DNA of 64,000 nt from Aphelenchoides besseyi (GCA_024699855.1 JAMPIQ010000007.1:40915-104914), one strand, 5' to 3'; numbered from the stretch's first letter, positions 9,789 through 20,554 are shown. Notes: generated from the letters alone by a model not told the origin. Program-made: numbers and translations.

Positions 9789-11022
9789 ATGAACAGTTAT
9801 ATTTTCCACGGTGGCATGGTTCTCGACGTCGATACAGGCGTGCTTCTCGACGGTATAGAGGTGCATGTTGAGGGGGATCGAATTGTTCGTGTTTCCTCTG
9901 AACCAATCGTGGCAGCCGGAGTTGCACGCATCGATCTTAAAGGCCGCACTCTGATGCCTGGCCTTGTCGATGCCCACGTTCACGTCATCGCGACGCTTGT
10001 TGATCTGGCTAAGAACGCAGAACTGCCGTCTTCTCTAATTGCCTTGCGGTCGCGCAAGATCATGCGTGACATGCTGATGCGCGGCTTCACGACAGTTCGA
10101 GATCTCGCCGGAGCGGACCTCGGGATGAAAATGGCGGTAGAAGAAGGCATGATTGACGGGCCAAGGCTGGTGATCTGCGGCAAGGCTCTCAGCCAGACCG
10201 TGGGCCATTGCGATTACCGAAGCCGTCATGACAAACGCGAATTGCACGCGGGCTCCCTTGGTGCACTTGGCCGAATTGCAGACGGTGTCGATGAAGTTCG
10301 ACGCGCCACGCGTGAAGAAATAAAAGGCGGCGCGGACTTCATCAAGATCATGGCGAACGGCGGAGTCTCCTCGCCAAACGACCCGATCCACGTACTTCAG
10401 TACTCCCGCGAAGAAATTGTAGCGATTGTCGAAGAAGCCGAAAACTACGGTATGTATGTGGCCGCTCACACCTATTCGGATGCCTCGATCCGTCGAGCGG
10501 TGGAATGTGGTGTCAAATCGCTCGAACACTGCAATCTGATCACGTCCGGCACGGCGAAAACTGGCCGCTGAAGCCGGTGCAATCGCTTGCCCGACCCTTG
10601 TTGCCTATGAAGGGCTCGCTCTCGAAGGTGCAGCGTTCGGATTAAGCCCAGACTCTCAGGCAAAAATCGATACCGTGCGTGTCGCAGGTCTCGAATCCTT
10701 GCGGATAATGCGCGATGCCGGCCTCGAAATGGCCTTCGGATCTGACCTGCTCGGTCAGCTTCACAAGTATCAGTCGATGGAATTCTCGATCCGTGGAAAA
10801 GTCTTGTCGGCGCATGAGATCATTCGTTCTGCAAGCCGCGTTGCTGCGAAGCTTTGCATGATGGAAAATCAGATTGGTGTCATCGCAGAAGGCGCTTATG
10901 CCGATTTTATCGTTGTCGATGGCGATCCGCTCCAGGACATCGACCTTCTGTCGCGACCCGATGAGAGCCTCGCCATGATTGTTCGTGGTGGCCAGTTCTA
11001 CAAAAACACTCTCGGAAACTGA
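9789..11022 (+). CDS. Amidohydrolase, metal-dependent hydrolase A type (frameshifted)
   Basis: This cytoplasmic amidohydrolase-superfamily enzyme has the metal site spread over the usual positions. These are DAHVHV near residue 60, a lysine in GADFIKIMANGG that could be the carbamylated bridging residue, AAHTYSD, SLEHC and AFGSDL. Relatives include Xaa-Pro/Xaa-Arg dipeptidase-like enzymes, but the substrate cannot be assigned. The frame shifts near 10557 at an AAAA run; the restored protein is about 410 residues, a normal length. It heads an operon with two complete ABC importers, so it probably hydrolyses an amide or dipeptide-like compound brought in by one of them. Confidence 0.75.
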
Positions 11023-11027
11023 CTCCC

Positions 11028-11855
11028 ATGATCAAAGGAAGCACTCTTCCTGAAAAAGCGGGGCGCTGGTTCGTCAGCAGCGTCAATCTCATGGCGTTGG
11101 GACTGATGCTGTTACCCCTGATCCTGGTATGTTGGCTCTCGGTAATTTCAAACGAAATCCTTTCACTTCCGGTGGAGGGTTTATTCGCTTCACTGGTATC
11201 AAGAGGCGTTCCGCCAACCGCAGTTTCTCGACGGATTCATTCTCAGTCTGGTGGTTGCTGCATTCGCAGCCGCAGCCGGCCTTTCCGTTTCCATCCCCGC
11301 CGCAATCATCATAGTCCGGCGGGCGTTTTCGCGGCCGCTCAGCGATCCTTCAACTGCTGATGTCACCGCTGACTGTACCGGCCATTGTAATCGGAGCATC
11401 GCTCTACATCACAGTCGTCGAGATCGAAATCGCGACAGGGACTACCACTCTCGGGCTCTGTCGGCGTGTTCGTCATGGGACATGTTCTTCTGACTATACC
11501 CTGGTGCATTCGCCTTCTGGTCGCGTCATTGGAGGGCGCCAATCTTTCTGTCGAGGAAGCGGCTGCAAGCCTAGGGGACACCCCGGCCGGGATTATTTGG
11601 CGGATCACGCTCCCCCTTATCCGCCCGGGAATTTTTGCAGCGGCCGTGTTCTCTTTGGTCGTAAGTTTCGGAAACCTCGAGGTTTCGATCTTTCTGGCAA
11701 GTCCAGGTCAGGTCACTCTTCCTGTGGCGATGATGCAATATCTCGAGTGGAAAATCGATCCGACGATTGCCTCTGTCTCCGTGCTTCAGGTCGCTTTCGT
11801 GGCAACCGCCCTGATTGTTTCCAACCGTTTCGTCAATATTTCCAGGATTGTGTGA
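11028..11855 (+). CDS. ABC transporter permease, PotC-like (three frameshifts)
   Basis: The protein starts MIKGSTLPEKAGRWF, and hydrophobic segments follow in three successive frames: LMALGLMLLPLILVCWL, then VVAAFAAAAGLSVSIPAAII, then the coupling region VEEAAASLGDTPAGIIWRITLP. It ends NRFVNISRIV at 11855. Shifts occur near 11180, 11335 and 11455. The order matches an inner-membrane permease of about 270 residues. It begins five bases after the amidohydrolase stop, and its stop overlaps the ATPase start (TGATG). Confidence 0.65.
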
Positions 11856-12912
11856 TGGCTAACGTCGAGATTACCGGCCTGAGGAAACAATATGGCACGT
11901 TCCGCGCCGTATCCGATATTTCCCTGAAGATAGAACAAGGCGAGTTCCTGATTTTCCTTGGCCCTTCCGGCTGCGGGAAGACCACGACGCTGCGCATGAT
12001 GGCAGGCTTTATCGAGCCAGACGCAGGGCGGATTGCGATCGGGGGGCGAGACGTTACCCACGAGCCTCCGCATCGGCGCAATATCGGGCTAGTGTTCCAA
12101 AACTATGCCCTTTTCCCTCATCTCTCGATCTTCGAGAACGTTGCGTTTGGTTTGCGACGTCGAAAGGTATCTGAAGAGGAAATTCGCAAAAGAGTGGGTG
12201 ACGCACTGGACCTTGTGAAGCTCTCCCATCTGACGGGACGCTTTCCCAAGCAACTTTCCGGCGGTCAGCAGCAACGCGTGGCCATCGCAAGGGCGCTTGC
12301 GATCCGCCCTGATATACTTCTTCTCGACGAACCATTGTCCAATCTTGACGCCAAGCTACGCCTTCAGGTTCGCGACGAGTTGCGAAATCTGCAGAAATCC
12401 CTCGGCATCACCACGATCATGGTGACACATGATCAGGAAGAGGCGATGTCTGTCGGCGACCGCCTCGTTCTTATGCAGGGCGGAGTGATCGAGCAGGTGG
12501 GCTCGGCCAGCGACCTTTACAAACGCGCCCTCCAACCGTTTCGTGGCCGACTTCATCGGGCGCCACCAATTTCCTCAAAGGGGCCGCCATGGAAGCCGGC
12601 GCGTTCAGGACGGAGAATGGTCTGCTTTTGCAGGCCGCTATCCATCGGGCCGGGTCTGAGGAAATCCTTATCAGACCTGAAGCCATTCGGTTGACGAGGA
12701 ATGCGACGACGCAGGAGCCTAATTGTTTTCGTGGCCGCCTCGAGCGCTGCGTCTTCCTAGGCGGGATGGTCGAAGCAGATATCGAACTTGAAAGCGGAAC
12801 CCGACTGAAGGCGGTTACATCGCCGCGTGAACTGGACTTTGAAGGCCTCTCGACTGCGGCCAACAGTCCTCTTTTCGTCAGCATCGCAAAGAAAGACGTC
12901 ATTCCGCTTTGA
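11855..12912 (+). CDS. ABC transporter ATP-binding protein, PotA-like (two C-terminal frameshifts)
   Basis: Start MANVEITGLRKQYG. Walker A is GPSGCGKTT near residue 40, then VFQNYALFPHLSI, signature LSGGQQQRVAIARAL, Walker B ILLLDEPLSNLD and THDQEEAMSVGD. The nucleotide-binding domain is intact. Frameshifts near 12530 and 12560 disrupt the start of the TOBE-like domain, which resumes as MEAGAFRTENGLLLQ and ends at 12912. It is the ATPase of the Pot-type importer encoded on both sides. Confidence 0.8.
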
Positions 12913-12978
12913 CCAGGAGCCGGCGCGTCGTCGGTCACATCGTGCATCAGATTTCAATTCAATAAGGGGAACTCAAAA

Positions 12979-14007
12979 ATGCCGAACATTACTCGTCGCA
13001 CCTTTGGAATACTGTCTGCAACAGCCCTCGTATCGTCCGCTCTACCGAGCTTCGCTCAAGCTCGCGGCCGTGTCATAGTTGGCACATGGGGAGGCGATTA
13101 CCAGAGTTTGCAGCAGGCGAACATCGTCGATACCGTTTTGAAGGATAGCGGCCTGCAGGTCGTGTTTGATCCGGCGGCGGAGACGGTTCGCAAATCAAAG
13201 ATCTTGGCGGAGCGCCGTCTGCCCCGTGGGACGATGGACGTTGCCTGCCTGACGCGTCAGGGCACGTACGAGATGTACGCCAACGGCGCCCTCGAGGAGC
13301 TCGACGAGACGAAAATTCCCAATCTCGCGAAGGTCCACCCCTTCCTTCGTACGAAGTATTCCGTGCCTCACATGTATACAGGGCGTGTCATTCTCTACAA
13401 TCCGAACGAGGTCAATCCTGCACCGACTTCCTACGCCGATCTCTGGGATCCGAAGTATGCCGGCCGCGTCGGTGTCATCGATATTCAGTATCAGAACACC
13501 ATTGAATCGGCAGCAATGATTGCGGGCGGTGGGCCATCGAATGTCGAACCCGGCAAGGAAAAGCTGCTTGAGCTAAAGAAGCAGGGTGTAAAAATTTACC
13601 CCACGAATGAAGCCATGGCGCAGGCCCTGAAATCCGGCGAAGTTGTCATGTGCATCATGTGGAATGCGCGTGGCTTTATGTGGAAGAATGCCGGGATTGA
13701 CGTGAATGTTGCTATTCCGAAGGAAGGGTTGGCACTTTACATTTCCGACGTCGGTGTCCCAAAGAACGCCCCGAACAAGGAAGCGGCATTCGCCTACCTC
13801 AACGCGATGCTCGACGAGCGTCCGCAGGCGGCATTCGCTGAAAAAATGGGATACGCGCCGCCAAACTCGACGGTAAAGCTGGATCCCGCTCTCGAAGCGG
13901 TCATCGATTACAAGCCTGATCAGCAGTTCGTACAGCCTGACCTCGATTACATGGCGAAAGTCGATGCAAGTCTGCAAAGTTGGTGGGAAAAGGACTTCAA
14001 GTCCTGA
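12979..14007 (+). CDS. ABC transporter substrate-binding protein with Tat-like signal
   Basis: This intact 342-residue protein is the periplasmic binding protein of the Pot-type importer. The N-terminus NITRRTFGILSATALVSSA contains a twin-arginine-like motif (TRRTFGI) followed by a hydrophobic stretch and a cleavage region at SFAQA, suggesting Tat export. The body has GTWGGDYQSLQQANI, typical of the PotD/SBP_bac_6 type, and DLWDPKYAGRVGVID. A ribosome-binding AAGGGG lies upstream of the ATG. A stem-loop follows the stop codon. Confidence 0.85.
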   Translation: MPNITRRTFGILSATALVSSALPSFAQARGRVIVGTWGGDYQSLQQANIVDTVLKDSGLQVVFDPAAETVRKSKILAERRLPRGTMDVACLTRQGTYEMYANGALEELDETKIPNLAKVHPFLRTKYSVPHMYTGRVILYNPNEVNPAPTSYADLWDPKYAGRVGVIDIQYQNTIESAAMIAGGGPSNVEPGKEKLLELKKQGVKIYPTNEAMAQALKSGEVVMCIMWNARGFMWKNAGIDVNVAIPKEGLALYISDVGVPKNAPNKEAAFAYLNAMLDERPQAAFAEKMGYAPPNSTVKLDPALEAVIDYKPDQQFVQPDLDYMAKVDASLQSWWEKDFKS

Positions 14008-14026
14008 TGACCGCTAACTGATTTGC

Positions 14027-14054
14027 GCTACTCGCGCTCGAGAACGCGGGTAGC
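14027..14054 (+). other. Intercistronic stem-loop after the binding-protein gene
   Basis: Arms GCTACTCGCG and CGCGGGTAGC (one G-U pair) enclose an 8-base loop. It lies between the substrate-binding-protein gene and the next permease gene. Such hairpins commonly protect the upstream mRNA and raise binding-protein levels relative to the membrane subunits. There is no T-tract, so a full terminator is unlikely. Confidence 0.5.
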
Positions 14055-14087
14055 TGTCGCCAGGAACACTCATCCGGATAGCGGGTA

Positions 14088-14930
14088 ATGCAGAAAAACA
14101 ATCTTTCCGCAGCGGGAATGCTTATGCCCGCGACGACCATAGTATTGGTCTTCATGGCACTGCCACTGTTGTACCTTTTACGATACAGCCTGAACAGCTA
14201 TGTGCCAGGTCAGTTCATGGTAAGCGATTTCACGCTTGCAAACTTCTCGGCGTTCTTCTCGGATAGTTATTATCTAAACGGAATGCGGACAACGATCCTG
14301 ATGTCCTTTGGTGTGACGGTCGTATGCCTGGTTGTTGGCTTGCCGTTGGCGAACTGGATATCGCGCAAACATGGAGGCATGAAAACCTTCCTGCTCATGC
14401 TCATTATCCTGCCGCTGTTCATTTCAAACGCAGTCAGAGCAGCAGGCTGGATGGTTGCTTTCGGAAAGAGCGGGGTTTTGAACTATGGGCTGCTTTCGCT
14501 GGGACTGATCTCAACGCCGCTTGAAATAATGTATACGCCCTTCGCGGTCTTTGTGGGCATCGTCGCAGTCAATCTTCCTTATGTGGTGTTGACGCTACAG
14601 AGCGTACTGGAGGGGCTGGACGAGAATGTGGAGTTCGCGGCCTCAAGCCTGGGGGCTACGCCGTTGCAAAGCTTTCTGCTTGTGAAGCTCCCGCAAATCA
14701 TACCGGGGCTTCTCGCTGCCTTCGTCCTGTCTTTCATTCTGACAATGAATGCCTATGCAACGCCAGTCCTGCTCGGTGGTCCGTCATTTCGCATGATGTC
14801 ACCAATGATCGTGGGTGAAATTCTCAACAAGGCGAACTGGCCATTCGGCGCTGCACTGTCATTTATCCTCCTCTCCGTCACGATCGCGATTACCGTCGTG
14901 GCCGGATATTACGTCAAACGGAAATACTGA
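14088..14930 (+). CDS. ABC transporter permease, PotB-like
   Basis: This intact 280-residue inner-membrane protein has about six membrane segments. The EAA-type loop FAASSLGATPLQSFLLVKLP near residues 184-203 contacts the ATPase. The region TMNAYATPVLLGGPSFRMM is typical for PotB-like permeases. It completes the first importer in this operon (permease, ATPase, binding protein, permease). Confidence 0.85.
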   Translation: MQKNNLSAAGMLMPATTIVLVFMALPLLYLLRYSLNSYVPGQFMVSDFTLANFSAFFSDSYYLNGMRTTILMSFGVTVVCLVVGLPLANWISRKHGGMKTFLLMLIILPLFISNAVRAAGWMVAFGKSGVLNYGLLSLGLISTPLEIMYTPFAVFVGIVAVNLPYVVLTLQSVLEGLDENVEFAASSLGATPLQSFLLVKLPQIIPGLLAAFVLSFILTMNAYATPVLLGGPSFRMMSPMIVGEILNKANWPFGAALSFILLSVTIAITVVAGYYVKRKY

Positions 14931-14968
14931 ACTTCCCGTCGTGCGCAGTTGTTTTCATTGAGGTTGGT

Positions 14969-15724
14969 ATGCTCGAAATTAGCGGAGTGACACGACATTT
15001 TGGCGGGGTGCATGCCCTTTCAGGAGTCGATTTAGAAATCGCCGAAGGCGGGATCGTTGGAATGATCGGACCCAATGGGGCTGGAAAGACGACGCTCTTC
15101 AACTGTATCTCAGGTGTTTTGCCCGTCTCAAGCGGAGAGATCAGATTTAAGGGCGAGCGTATCGAGAGGATGCGGCCCGACCAGATTTCAAGCCTTGGGC
15201 TCGTGCGTACGTTTCAGATTGCACGCGGGTTTCCGCGTTTGACCGTGCTGGAAAGCTTGTTGCTTTACGGGACCGACCAGCCGGGCGAGGGCCTGTTACA
15301 GGCGCTAACGCGCAGCAGTGCCAGCATTCGCCGCGAAGAGGAATTGCTCGCCAAGGCATTGGAAATCGCTGAGCGATTAAAGCTCTCGCACGTTCTCGAC
15401 AACAAAGCATCCGATCTCTCTGGCGGTCAGAAAAAGCTGCTCGAAATCGGTCGCGCCATGATGCGTGATCCTAGCATGCTTCTTCTTGATGAACCGATGG
15501 CTGGGGTCAATCCCTCGCTTGTCAGAGAGATCGGCGAACGTCTCGTGGCGATTGCCAGGGAGGGTGTGACGATCGTGTTGATCGAGCATCAGATGGACCT
15601 GATTTCCAGGCTTTGCGACCACGTGATCGTCATGGCGGATGGCAGGAAGATGATTGAAGGGACATTCGAGTTCGTGGCTGCAAACAAGGACGTCCAGAGT
15701 GCTTATATGGGAAGCCGCCGATGA
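14969..15724 (+). CDS. livG: Branched-chain amino acid-type ABC ATPase, LivG-like
   Basis: This intact 251-residue ATPase has Walker A MIGPNGAGKTTLFNCISG, the Liv-specific segment LVRTFQIARGFPRLTV, signature LSGGQKKLLEIGRAMM, Walker B MLLLDEPMAGVNP and the switch region LIEHQMDLI. It works with the LivF-like protein encoded next to energise the LivH/LivM-like permeases. Substrate need not be an amino acid, since the Liv family (HAAT) also carries amides and aromatic acids. The stop codon overlaps the livF start by 4 bp. Confidence 0.88.
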   Translation: MLEISGVTRHFGGVHALSGVDLEIAEGGIVGMIGPNGAGKTTLFNCISGVLPVSSGEIRFKGERIERMRPDQISSLGLVRTFQIARGFPRLTVLESLLLYGTDQPGEGLLQALTRSSASIRREEELLAKALEIAERLKLSHVLDNKASDLSGGQKKLLEIGRAMMRDPSMLLLDEPMAGVNPSLVREIGERLVAIAREGVTIVLIEHQMDLISRLCDHVIVMADGRKMIEGTFEFVAANKDVQSAYMGSRR

Positions 15725-16430
15725 GTGATCTGACGGTCGAAAACATAGTCGCTGGCTACTCCGCAGGTGATCAAATCCTCAAGGGCGTCAATTTTCATGT
15801 TTCGCCAAGAGAGATCGTCTGCATCGTTGGTCCGAACGGAGCAGGCAAGTCCACTCTTCTGAAAACGATCGCTGGCCTACTGCGTCCCTCGCAGGGGCGT
15901 ATCGTCTACGACAAAAACACCCATAAGCGGTTTGAAACCCCACGACGTATCCCGTCATGGCATAGCCTTCGTCCCGCAGGAACATAATGTCTTCGGCAAC
16001 ATGACCGTTTACGAGAACCTGGAGATGGGTGGCTACATTGCCTCAAAACATTTTCGGGCTCGTGCTGACGATGTCATGAGCCATTTTCCAGTTCTTGCCA
16101 AGAAGAAGGGTCAATTGGCACGCACCCTGTCTGGAGGGCAGCGTCAGTTGCTTGCCGTAGGCATGGCGCTCATGGTGGATCCGGGCCTGATCCTGCTTGA
16201 TGAGCCGACCGCCGGTCTGTCTCCGGCCGCTGCAGACGAACTCTTCCGCGAAATTCGCAAACTCCGAGATTCCGGCAAGGCTATCGCTTTGGTCGAGCAA
16301 AAATGCGCGTGAAGCCATGGAGATTTCCGACCGCACCTACATCCTTGTCGACGGAAGGAACAGCATCGAGGGGCCATCCGAAGACCTGCTCGCGAACGAG
16401 GACATCAACAGGATGTTCCTCGGAGGTTGA
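15721..16430 (+). CDS. livF: Branched-chain amino acid-type ABC ATPase, LivF-like (two frameshifts)
   Basis: Start MSDLTVENIVAGYSAGDQIL, with Walker A IVGPNGAGKSTLLKTIAG. The frame is lost near 15915 (AAAAA) and resumes with FVPQEHNVFGNMTVYENLE, signature LSGGQRQLLAVGMAL and Walker B LILLDEPTAGLSP. It is lost again near 16303 (AAAAA) before the C-terminus ending RMFLGG at 16430. Both shifts sit in A-runs. The restored length of about 237 residues is standard for LivF. Confidence 0.8.
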
Positions 16431-16468
16431 TAGATACTACTGCCATTCAAACAAAAAAGGGGAATGCC

Positions 16469-17657
16469 ATGAACAGACGAGAATTCCTTTCCGCCTCCGC
16501 CATCGTTGCCAGCAGCGTATTTGCTCCGGCAATCATCCGCGCTGAAACGCCAATAAAACTTGGCGTGCTGACGCCTCTCACGGGGGCAGGTGCCCAAGAT
16601 GGTCCACGCATGCTCAAGGCGATGCAGGCTGTGGTTGACGAGGTCAATGGAGCCGGTGGCGTGTTGAACCGAACGATCGAACTGATCGTTGAAGACGACC
16701 AGACCAATCCCGAGGCCGCCGTTCGCGCCGCACAGAAGCTCGTCGGTGTGGACCGCGTTCCAGTTGTCATGGGAACCTGGGCATCTGCCGTAACCTCAGC
16801 TGTCGCACCGGTCTGCTGGGAGAGCAAGACATGCCTGATGACCGTATCGGGTGCGGATTCGATCACGCAGCTGCCGCATCAGGGCTATATTTTCCGAACA
16901 CAACCCAAACACGGCCCTTCAGGCAACCAAGCATGCCGAATATCTTGTGTCTACCGGTGCGAAGAAGGTGTTCTACGTGGCGGTGCAGACGCCGTTCGCC
17001 GCGACAATGAAGGACCAGATCGCTTCCGTTCTGGCGTCTAACGGAGCCGAGCTTGTTGGCGGGCTGATTTACGAGCCATCGAAGTCGAGCTACCGCTCGG
17101 AAATCGATAGCGCTATCGCCGCCAAACCCGATTTTATCTACCTCAACAGTTACGGACCAGACCTGACTGTGCTCCTGAAAGACCTTTATCGTGCCGGCTA
17201 TGAGGGAGGACGCATCACCCAGTCATACGCCTATACCACAAAGGTGGCAGAAGGTATTCCATCCGAAGTAACCGATGGTCTTGTGACGGCTCAGCCGTCG
17301 AGTGACGTCGACAGCGAAGCTTACGCGCTGGCGCAGAAACGCCTGAACAATCAATCCGCAGATTCCTATGAAGCCCAGGCAACAGATTGGATCTCGCTTG
17401 CCCTGCTTGCGATCCAAAAGGCTCGCAAAGCGGAGGGGACGGACATTCGCGACGCCGTCCGTCTGATCTCTCAGGGCAATGGAGAAAAAACGTATTCGGC
17501 TGTTGAGGGACTGAAGCTTCTCCGCGACGGGAAGGATGTCAATTACGATGGTGCGAGTGGCACCTGCGACTTCAATGAAAAAGGCGATATCGTCGATTGC
17601 CGGTTCCGTTACAGCGAAGCCAAGAATGGCGCGATCCAGTTGATCAAGATCGTCTGA
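16469..17657 (+). CDS. livK: Branched-chain amino acid-type ABC substrate-binding protein (frameshifted)
   Basis: The start at 16469 follows AAAAGGGGA. The N-terminus MNRREFLSASAIVASSVFA has a twin-arginine-like pattern with a hydrophobic stretch and is probably exported. The body IKLGVLTPLTGAGAQDGPRM is the typical Peripla_BP_6/HAAT opening. The frame changes near 16905 (CCC/AAA) and continues to 17657. This type IV-fold binding protein delivers the ligand to the LivHM-like permease pair. The ligand is unknown; the amidohydrolases in the operon suggest an amide or peptide-like molecule. Confidence 0.8.
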
Positions 17658-17670
17658 TCGGGGACCCGGA

Positions 17671-18531
17671 ATGAATGTTCTCCAGTTAATCGCAAACGGA
17701 ATCATGGCGGGAAGTGTTCTCGCCATACCGGCCATCGGTCTGACGGCCATGTATTCCGTGCTCAGGTTTCCCAATTTCGCAATTGCGTCCCACGCCACAG
17801 TGGGTGCTTTTGCCGGCTGGGTTGCGAATGTTGAATTTGGTCTGTCGGTGGTCCCTGCGCTTGTTGTCGCGCTGCTGGTCAGCGGAATGGTCGGCCTGTT
17901 GACCGATGAATACATTCTGAAGCCGTTTCGCACTGCAGGCGTGATTACCACGGCCATTGGCTCACTAGCTCTGACGATCGGGCTGGAGAACGTCGTTCGC
18001 CTTTTTTATGGCAGCGATCTTCGTGGATACGATCTTCCTCTGGCCCGCGACATCACCCTTCTCGGCATTCATCTTGGGCCCCAGCAGCTCAAGAACCTGA
18101 TGGTATCTGTGGTCACGATGGCAATTGTCTTCGGGTTCCTGTCCTTTACCCGCATGGGCAAGGCAATGAGGGCTGTTGCCGATAATCCGAAACTCGCCGA
18201 CATCAAAGGGATCGATTCCCGCATCGTGGCCCGCATCGCATCATTCATGGGAATGGGTCTTGCGGGGCTGGGTGGCATGCTGCTTGGTCTTGATGCCTCC
18301 ATCGACCCGATGACAGGCTCGCGTGCAATGCTGCCCATTTTTGCGGCGGCTGTCGTCGGGGGGTTAGGGAGCATTCCAGGCGCCGTGGCAGGTGCCTTGT
18401 TTGTCGGGATTGCAGAGGAACTCTCATTGCTGGTCCTGCCGGCCAGCTACAAGTCGGCAATCGCTTTCGTCGCGATTATCTTGATCCTGACGCTACGCCC
18501 GCAAGGGCTTCTCGGTCGCGAGGCTCGTTAG
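17671..18531 (+). CDS. livH: Branched-chain amino acid-type ABC permease, LivH-like
   Basis: This intact 286-residue inner-membrane permease starts MNVLQLIANGIMAGSVLAIP. It contains the LivH hallmarks LTAMYSVLRFPNFAIASHATVG and a conserved segment near residues 170-195 with RMGKAMRAVADNPKLA. It begins 13 bp after the binding-protein gene and ends 2 bp before the LivM-like gene. Confidence 0.88.
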   Translation: MNVLQLIANGIMAGSVLAIPAIGLTAMYSVLRFPNFAIASHATVGAFAGWVANVEFGLSVVPALVVALLVSGMVGLLTDEYILKPFRTAGVITTAIGSLALTIGLENVVRLFYGSDLRGYDLPLARDITLLGIHLGPQQLKNLMVSVVTMAIVFGFLSFTRMGKAMRAVADNPKLADIKGIDSRIVARIASFMGMGLAGLGGMLLGLDASIDPMTGSRAMLPIFAAAVVGGLGSIPGAVAGALFVGIAEELSLLVLPASYKSAIAFVAIILILTLRPQGLLGREAR

Positions 18532-18533
18532 TC

Positions 18534-19456
18534 ATGGAAGTCTACATCATCAGCATTTCGGTCGTGGCGGGTATCTATGCCGTTATGGCCCTCGGTCTCA
18601 ACGTCATGTGGGGCATGGCGGGCCTCGTCAATCTCGGCCTCGTCGGTTCAGCCGCGGTCGGTGCCTATACCAGTGCCATCCTGACCAAGACGCTTGGACT
18701 GCCCATATGGGCAGGCATCATCTTCGGCACGATCGCTGCCGCAATAGTCGGCGCGGGACTTGCCATGGTGACCCGACGCCTGAAGGATCACTATCTTGCC
18801 ATCGTGACCCTCGGTTTTGCGGAAACGATCCGCATTGTCGCGTCCAACGAAATATGGCTGACCAACGGCACAGACGGAATTTCGGGCATCCCAGGTCCTT
18901 TTCGGGCAGATCTCAGCCTGCTTCAATTCAATCTGGTCTATCTTGGCATAGTAGTACTGGTTTTGGCGGCGCTTTATTTTTGCTGCCAGCGCATCCTCTA
19001 CTCCCCGTTCGGAAGAGTGCTGCGCGCGGTGCGTGACGATGATGTAGTCGTCAGCGTGGCTGGTAAGAATATGCAGGCCTTCAAGGTGCAGGCTTTTGCT
19101 CTGGGCAGCGGCATCATCGGTCTGGCGGGTGGCCTTTATGCCCACTACACCTCGTTCATCTCGCCGGAGTTGTTTGTTCCACTGCTCACGCTGTACATCA
19201 AGCTTTCTCTTCTCGTCGGCGGCGTCGGTAACAATCGAGGTGCGGTCCTAGGAGCCGCCATCATCATTGTCATTCTTGAGGGTTCGCGCTTCGTGATTCC
19301 CTTCATTCCCTATATCACGCCGCCCCAGGGCGCAGCGATGCGAGAACTCTTTCTCAGTGCGACACTTCTGATTGTCTTAAGGTTCAGGGTAACCGGCCTT
19401 ATTCCAGAAGCGCGAGATCATCCCGTCGTGTCCCGCTTCCGTGCTGGGTGTGTTAA
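18534..19456 (+). CDS. livM: Branched-chain amino acid-type ABC permease, LivM-like
   Basis: Start MEVYIISISVVAGIYAVMALG, with LivM signature regions GMAGLVNLGLVGSAAVGAY, DHYLAIVTLGFAETIRI and FGRVLRAVRDDDVVVSVAGK. As written the frame stays open to 19592, overlapping the GAF gene by about 100 bp. A single shift near 19410 would end the protein at 19456, before the GAF ribosome-binding site, which fits the family length better. The end is therefore uncertain; everything up to about residue 290 is firm. Confidence 0.8.
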
Positions 19457-19494
19457 ATCCCCAGAACCCTACACCCTGAAAGGAATAGATCGCC

Positions 19495-19997
19495 ATGAAA
19501 ACCAAGACCCCGGTCCTGGAGGATGTTGCACGCCTGGTCGCTGCTACCACGGCCCGCAGCGATTTTACCGAAAATGCCAAGGTTCTCGATGACATTATCC
19601 AGGACCGTTTCGGCCACAAGCTTTTCACCGTCCTGAGGATTGTGGACGGTGGAAGCGCTGTAGAACGTCTCTATTCAAGTGATAATCTGACCTATCCTCC
19701 AGGGGGGAGAAAGAAGAGGGAAGATACTGTCTGGGGTCGTGTTGTCTACGGAGACGGTAACGTTCTGATCTCAAAGGATGCAGAAGATATCCGGCTAAAT
19801 TTCCCCCCGACCATGAGGTAATCTTCGGTTTGGGTATCGGTAGCATGATCAACATTCCTGTCGTTTGGCAGGGTAAGGTAATCGGATCGGCCAATGTCTC
19901 ACATCAGGACGAGGGGTTCTATGATGAGCGAGACGGAAACTATCTGAAGACGCTGGTTGGAATTTTGGCTCCTGCCGTTGCTGAGACATTCGTCTGA
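19495..19997 (+). CDS. GAF-domain protein (frameshifted)
   Basis: Start MKTKTPVLEDVARLVAATT after AAAGGAATAG. The protein is a single GAF-like domain of about 165 residues, with a central segment DTVWGRVVYGDGNVLISKD. After a shift in a CCCCCC run near 19805 comes SMINIPVVWQGKVIGSANV, a typical GAF beta-strand pair. GAF domains bind small ligands. A stand-alone GAF protein in a catabolic transport operon could be a ligand sensor or an enzyme-like accessory; its function here is unknown. Confidence 0.7.
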
Positions 19998-20160
19998 CGC
20001 GCTTCATATCGTAGCGTGATACTGGTTCACGCTCTCGCGCAGTGCATGCCACCTGGCGCGTGGGACCGACGAATTTCCTATCCAAAGTCTTCACAGCTGT
20101 TGTCGGGAGTAAGCCCCGGCAACGCCGATCCTTACATGCCACCGGAGAAACTGGACCGAA

Positions 20161-20452
20161 ATGGCCACACTATTCAAAAAACGTTCGCATATTTGATGGT
20201 TTCCAGAGGACTTTGATCGACGGCCTCTCCGTTCTGGAGGTCGATGGGACTATTCGCGAAGTCTCTTCGTCACCAAGTATGCCCGACGGAACGATAGTTA
20301 TTGATTGTCAGGGAAAGACACTCACGCCTGGTCTCATCGACGCCCACGTTCATGTCATTGCCAACAGCGTTGATCTGAGCGCAGGCAAATTCTGGCCATC
20401 CTTCGTCTTCACGCATGCGCGTTACATCATGGAAGGGATGCTGCAACGCGGT
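20161..20452 (+). pseudogene. Second amidohydrolase, truncated by IS insertion
   Basis: Start ATG at 20161 (MATLFK) behind a GGAG. A shift in an AAAAAA run at about 20176 restores NVRIFDGFQRTLIDGLSV and TPGLIDAHVHVIANSVDLS. This is the same N-terminal pattern, including the DAHVHV metal ligands, as the amidohydrolase at 9789. Homology stops at LQRG, exactly where the IS end begins at 20453. The remaining three quarters of the enzyme, with the other metal ligands, are absent from the other side of the IS, so it is a dead fragment. Confidence 0.75.
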
Positions 20453-20554
20453 TGACCTGCCACTGAAGTTTCATCCGGCTGCGATTAGAGCCTCGGCTTT
20501 TTTGAACCGCCCCAGGTTTCTGGACCATCTGAGGCTAGAGTTTTCCGGCTTCAT

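Noticed and set aside
19457..19592. C-terminal extension of the LivM-like permease as written
   Set aside because: The extra residues are not membrane-like, overlap the GAF gene and its ribosome-binding site, and are better explained by a frameshift near 19410.
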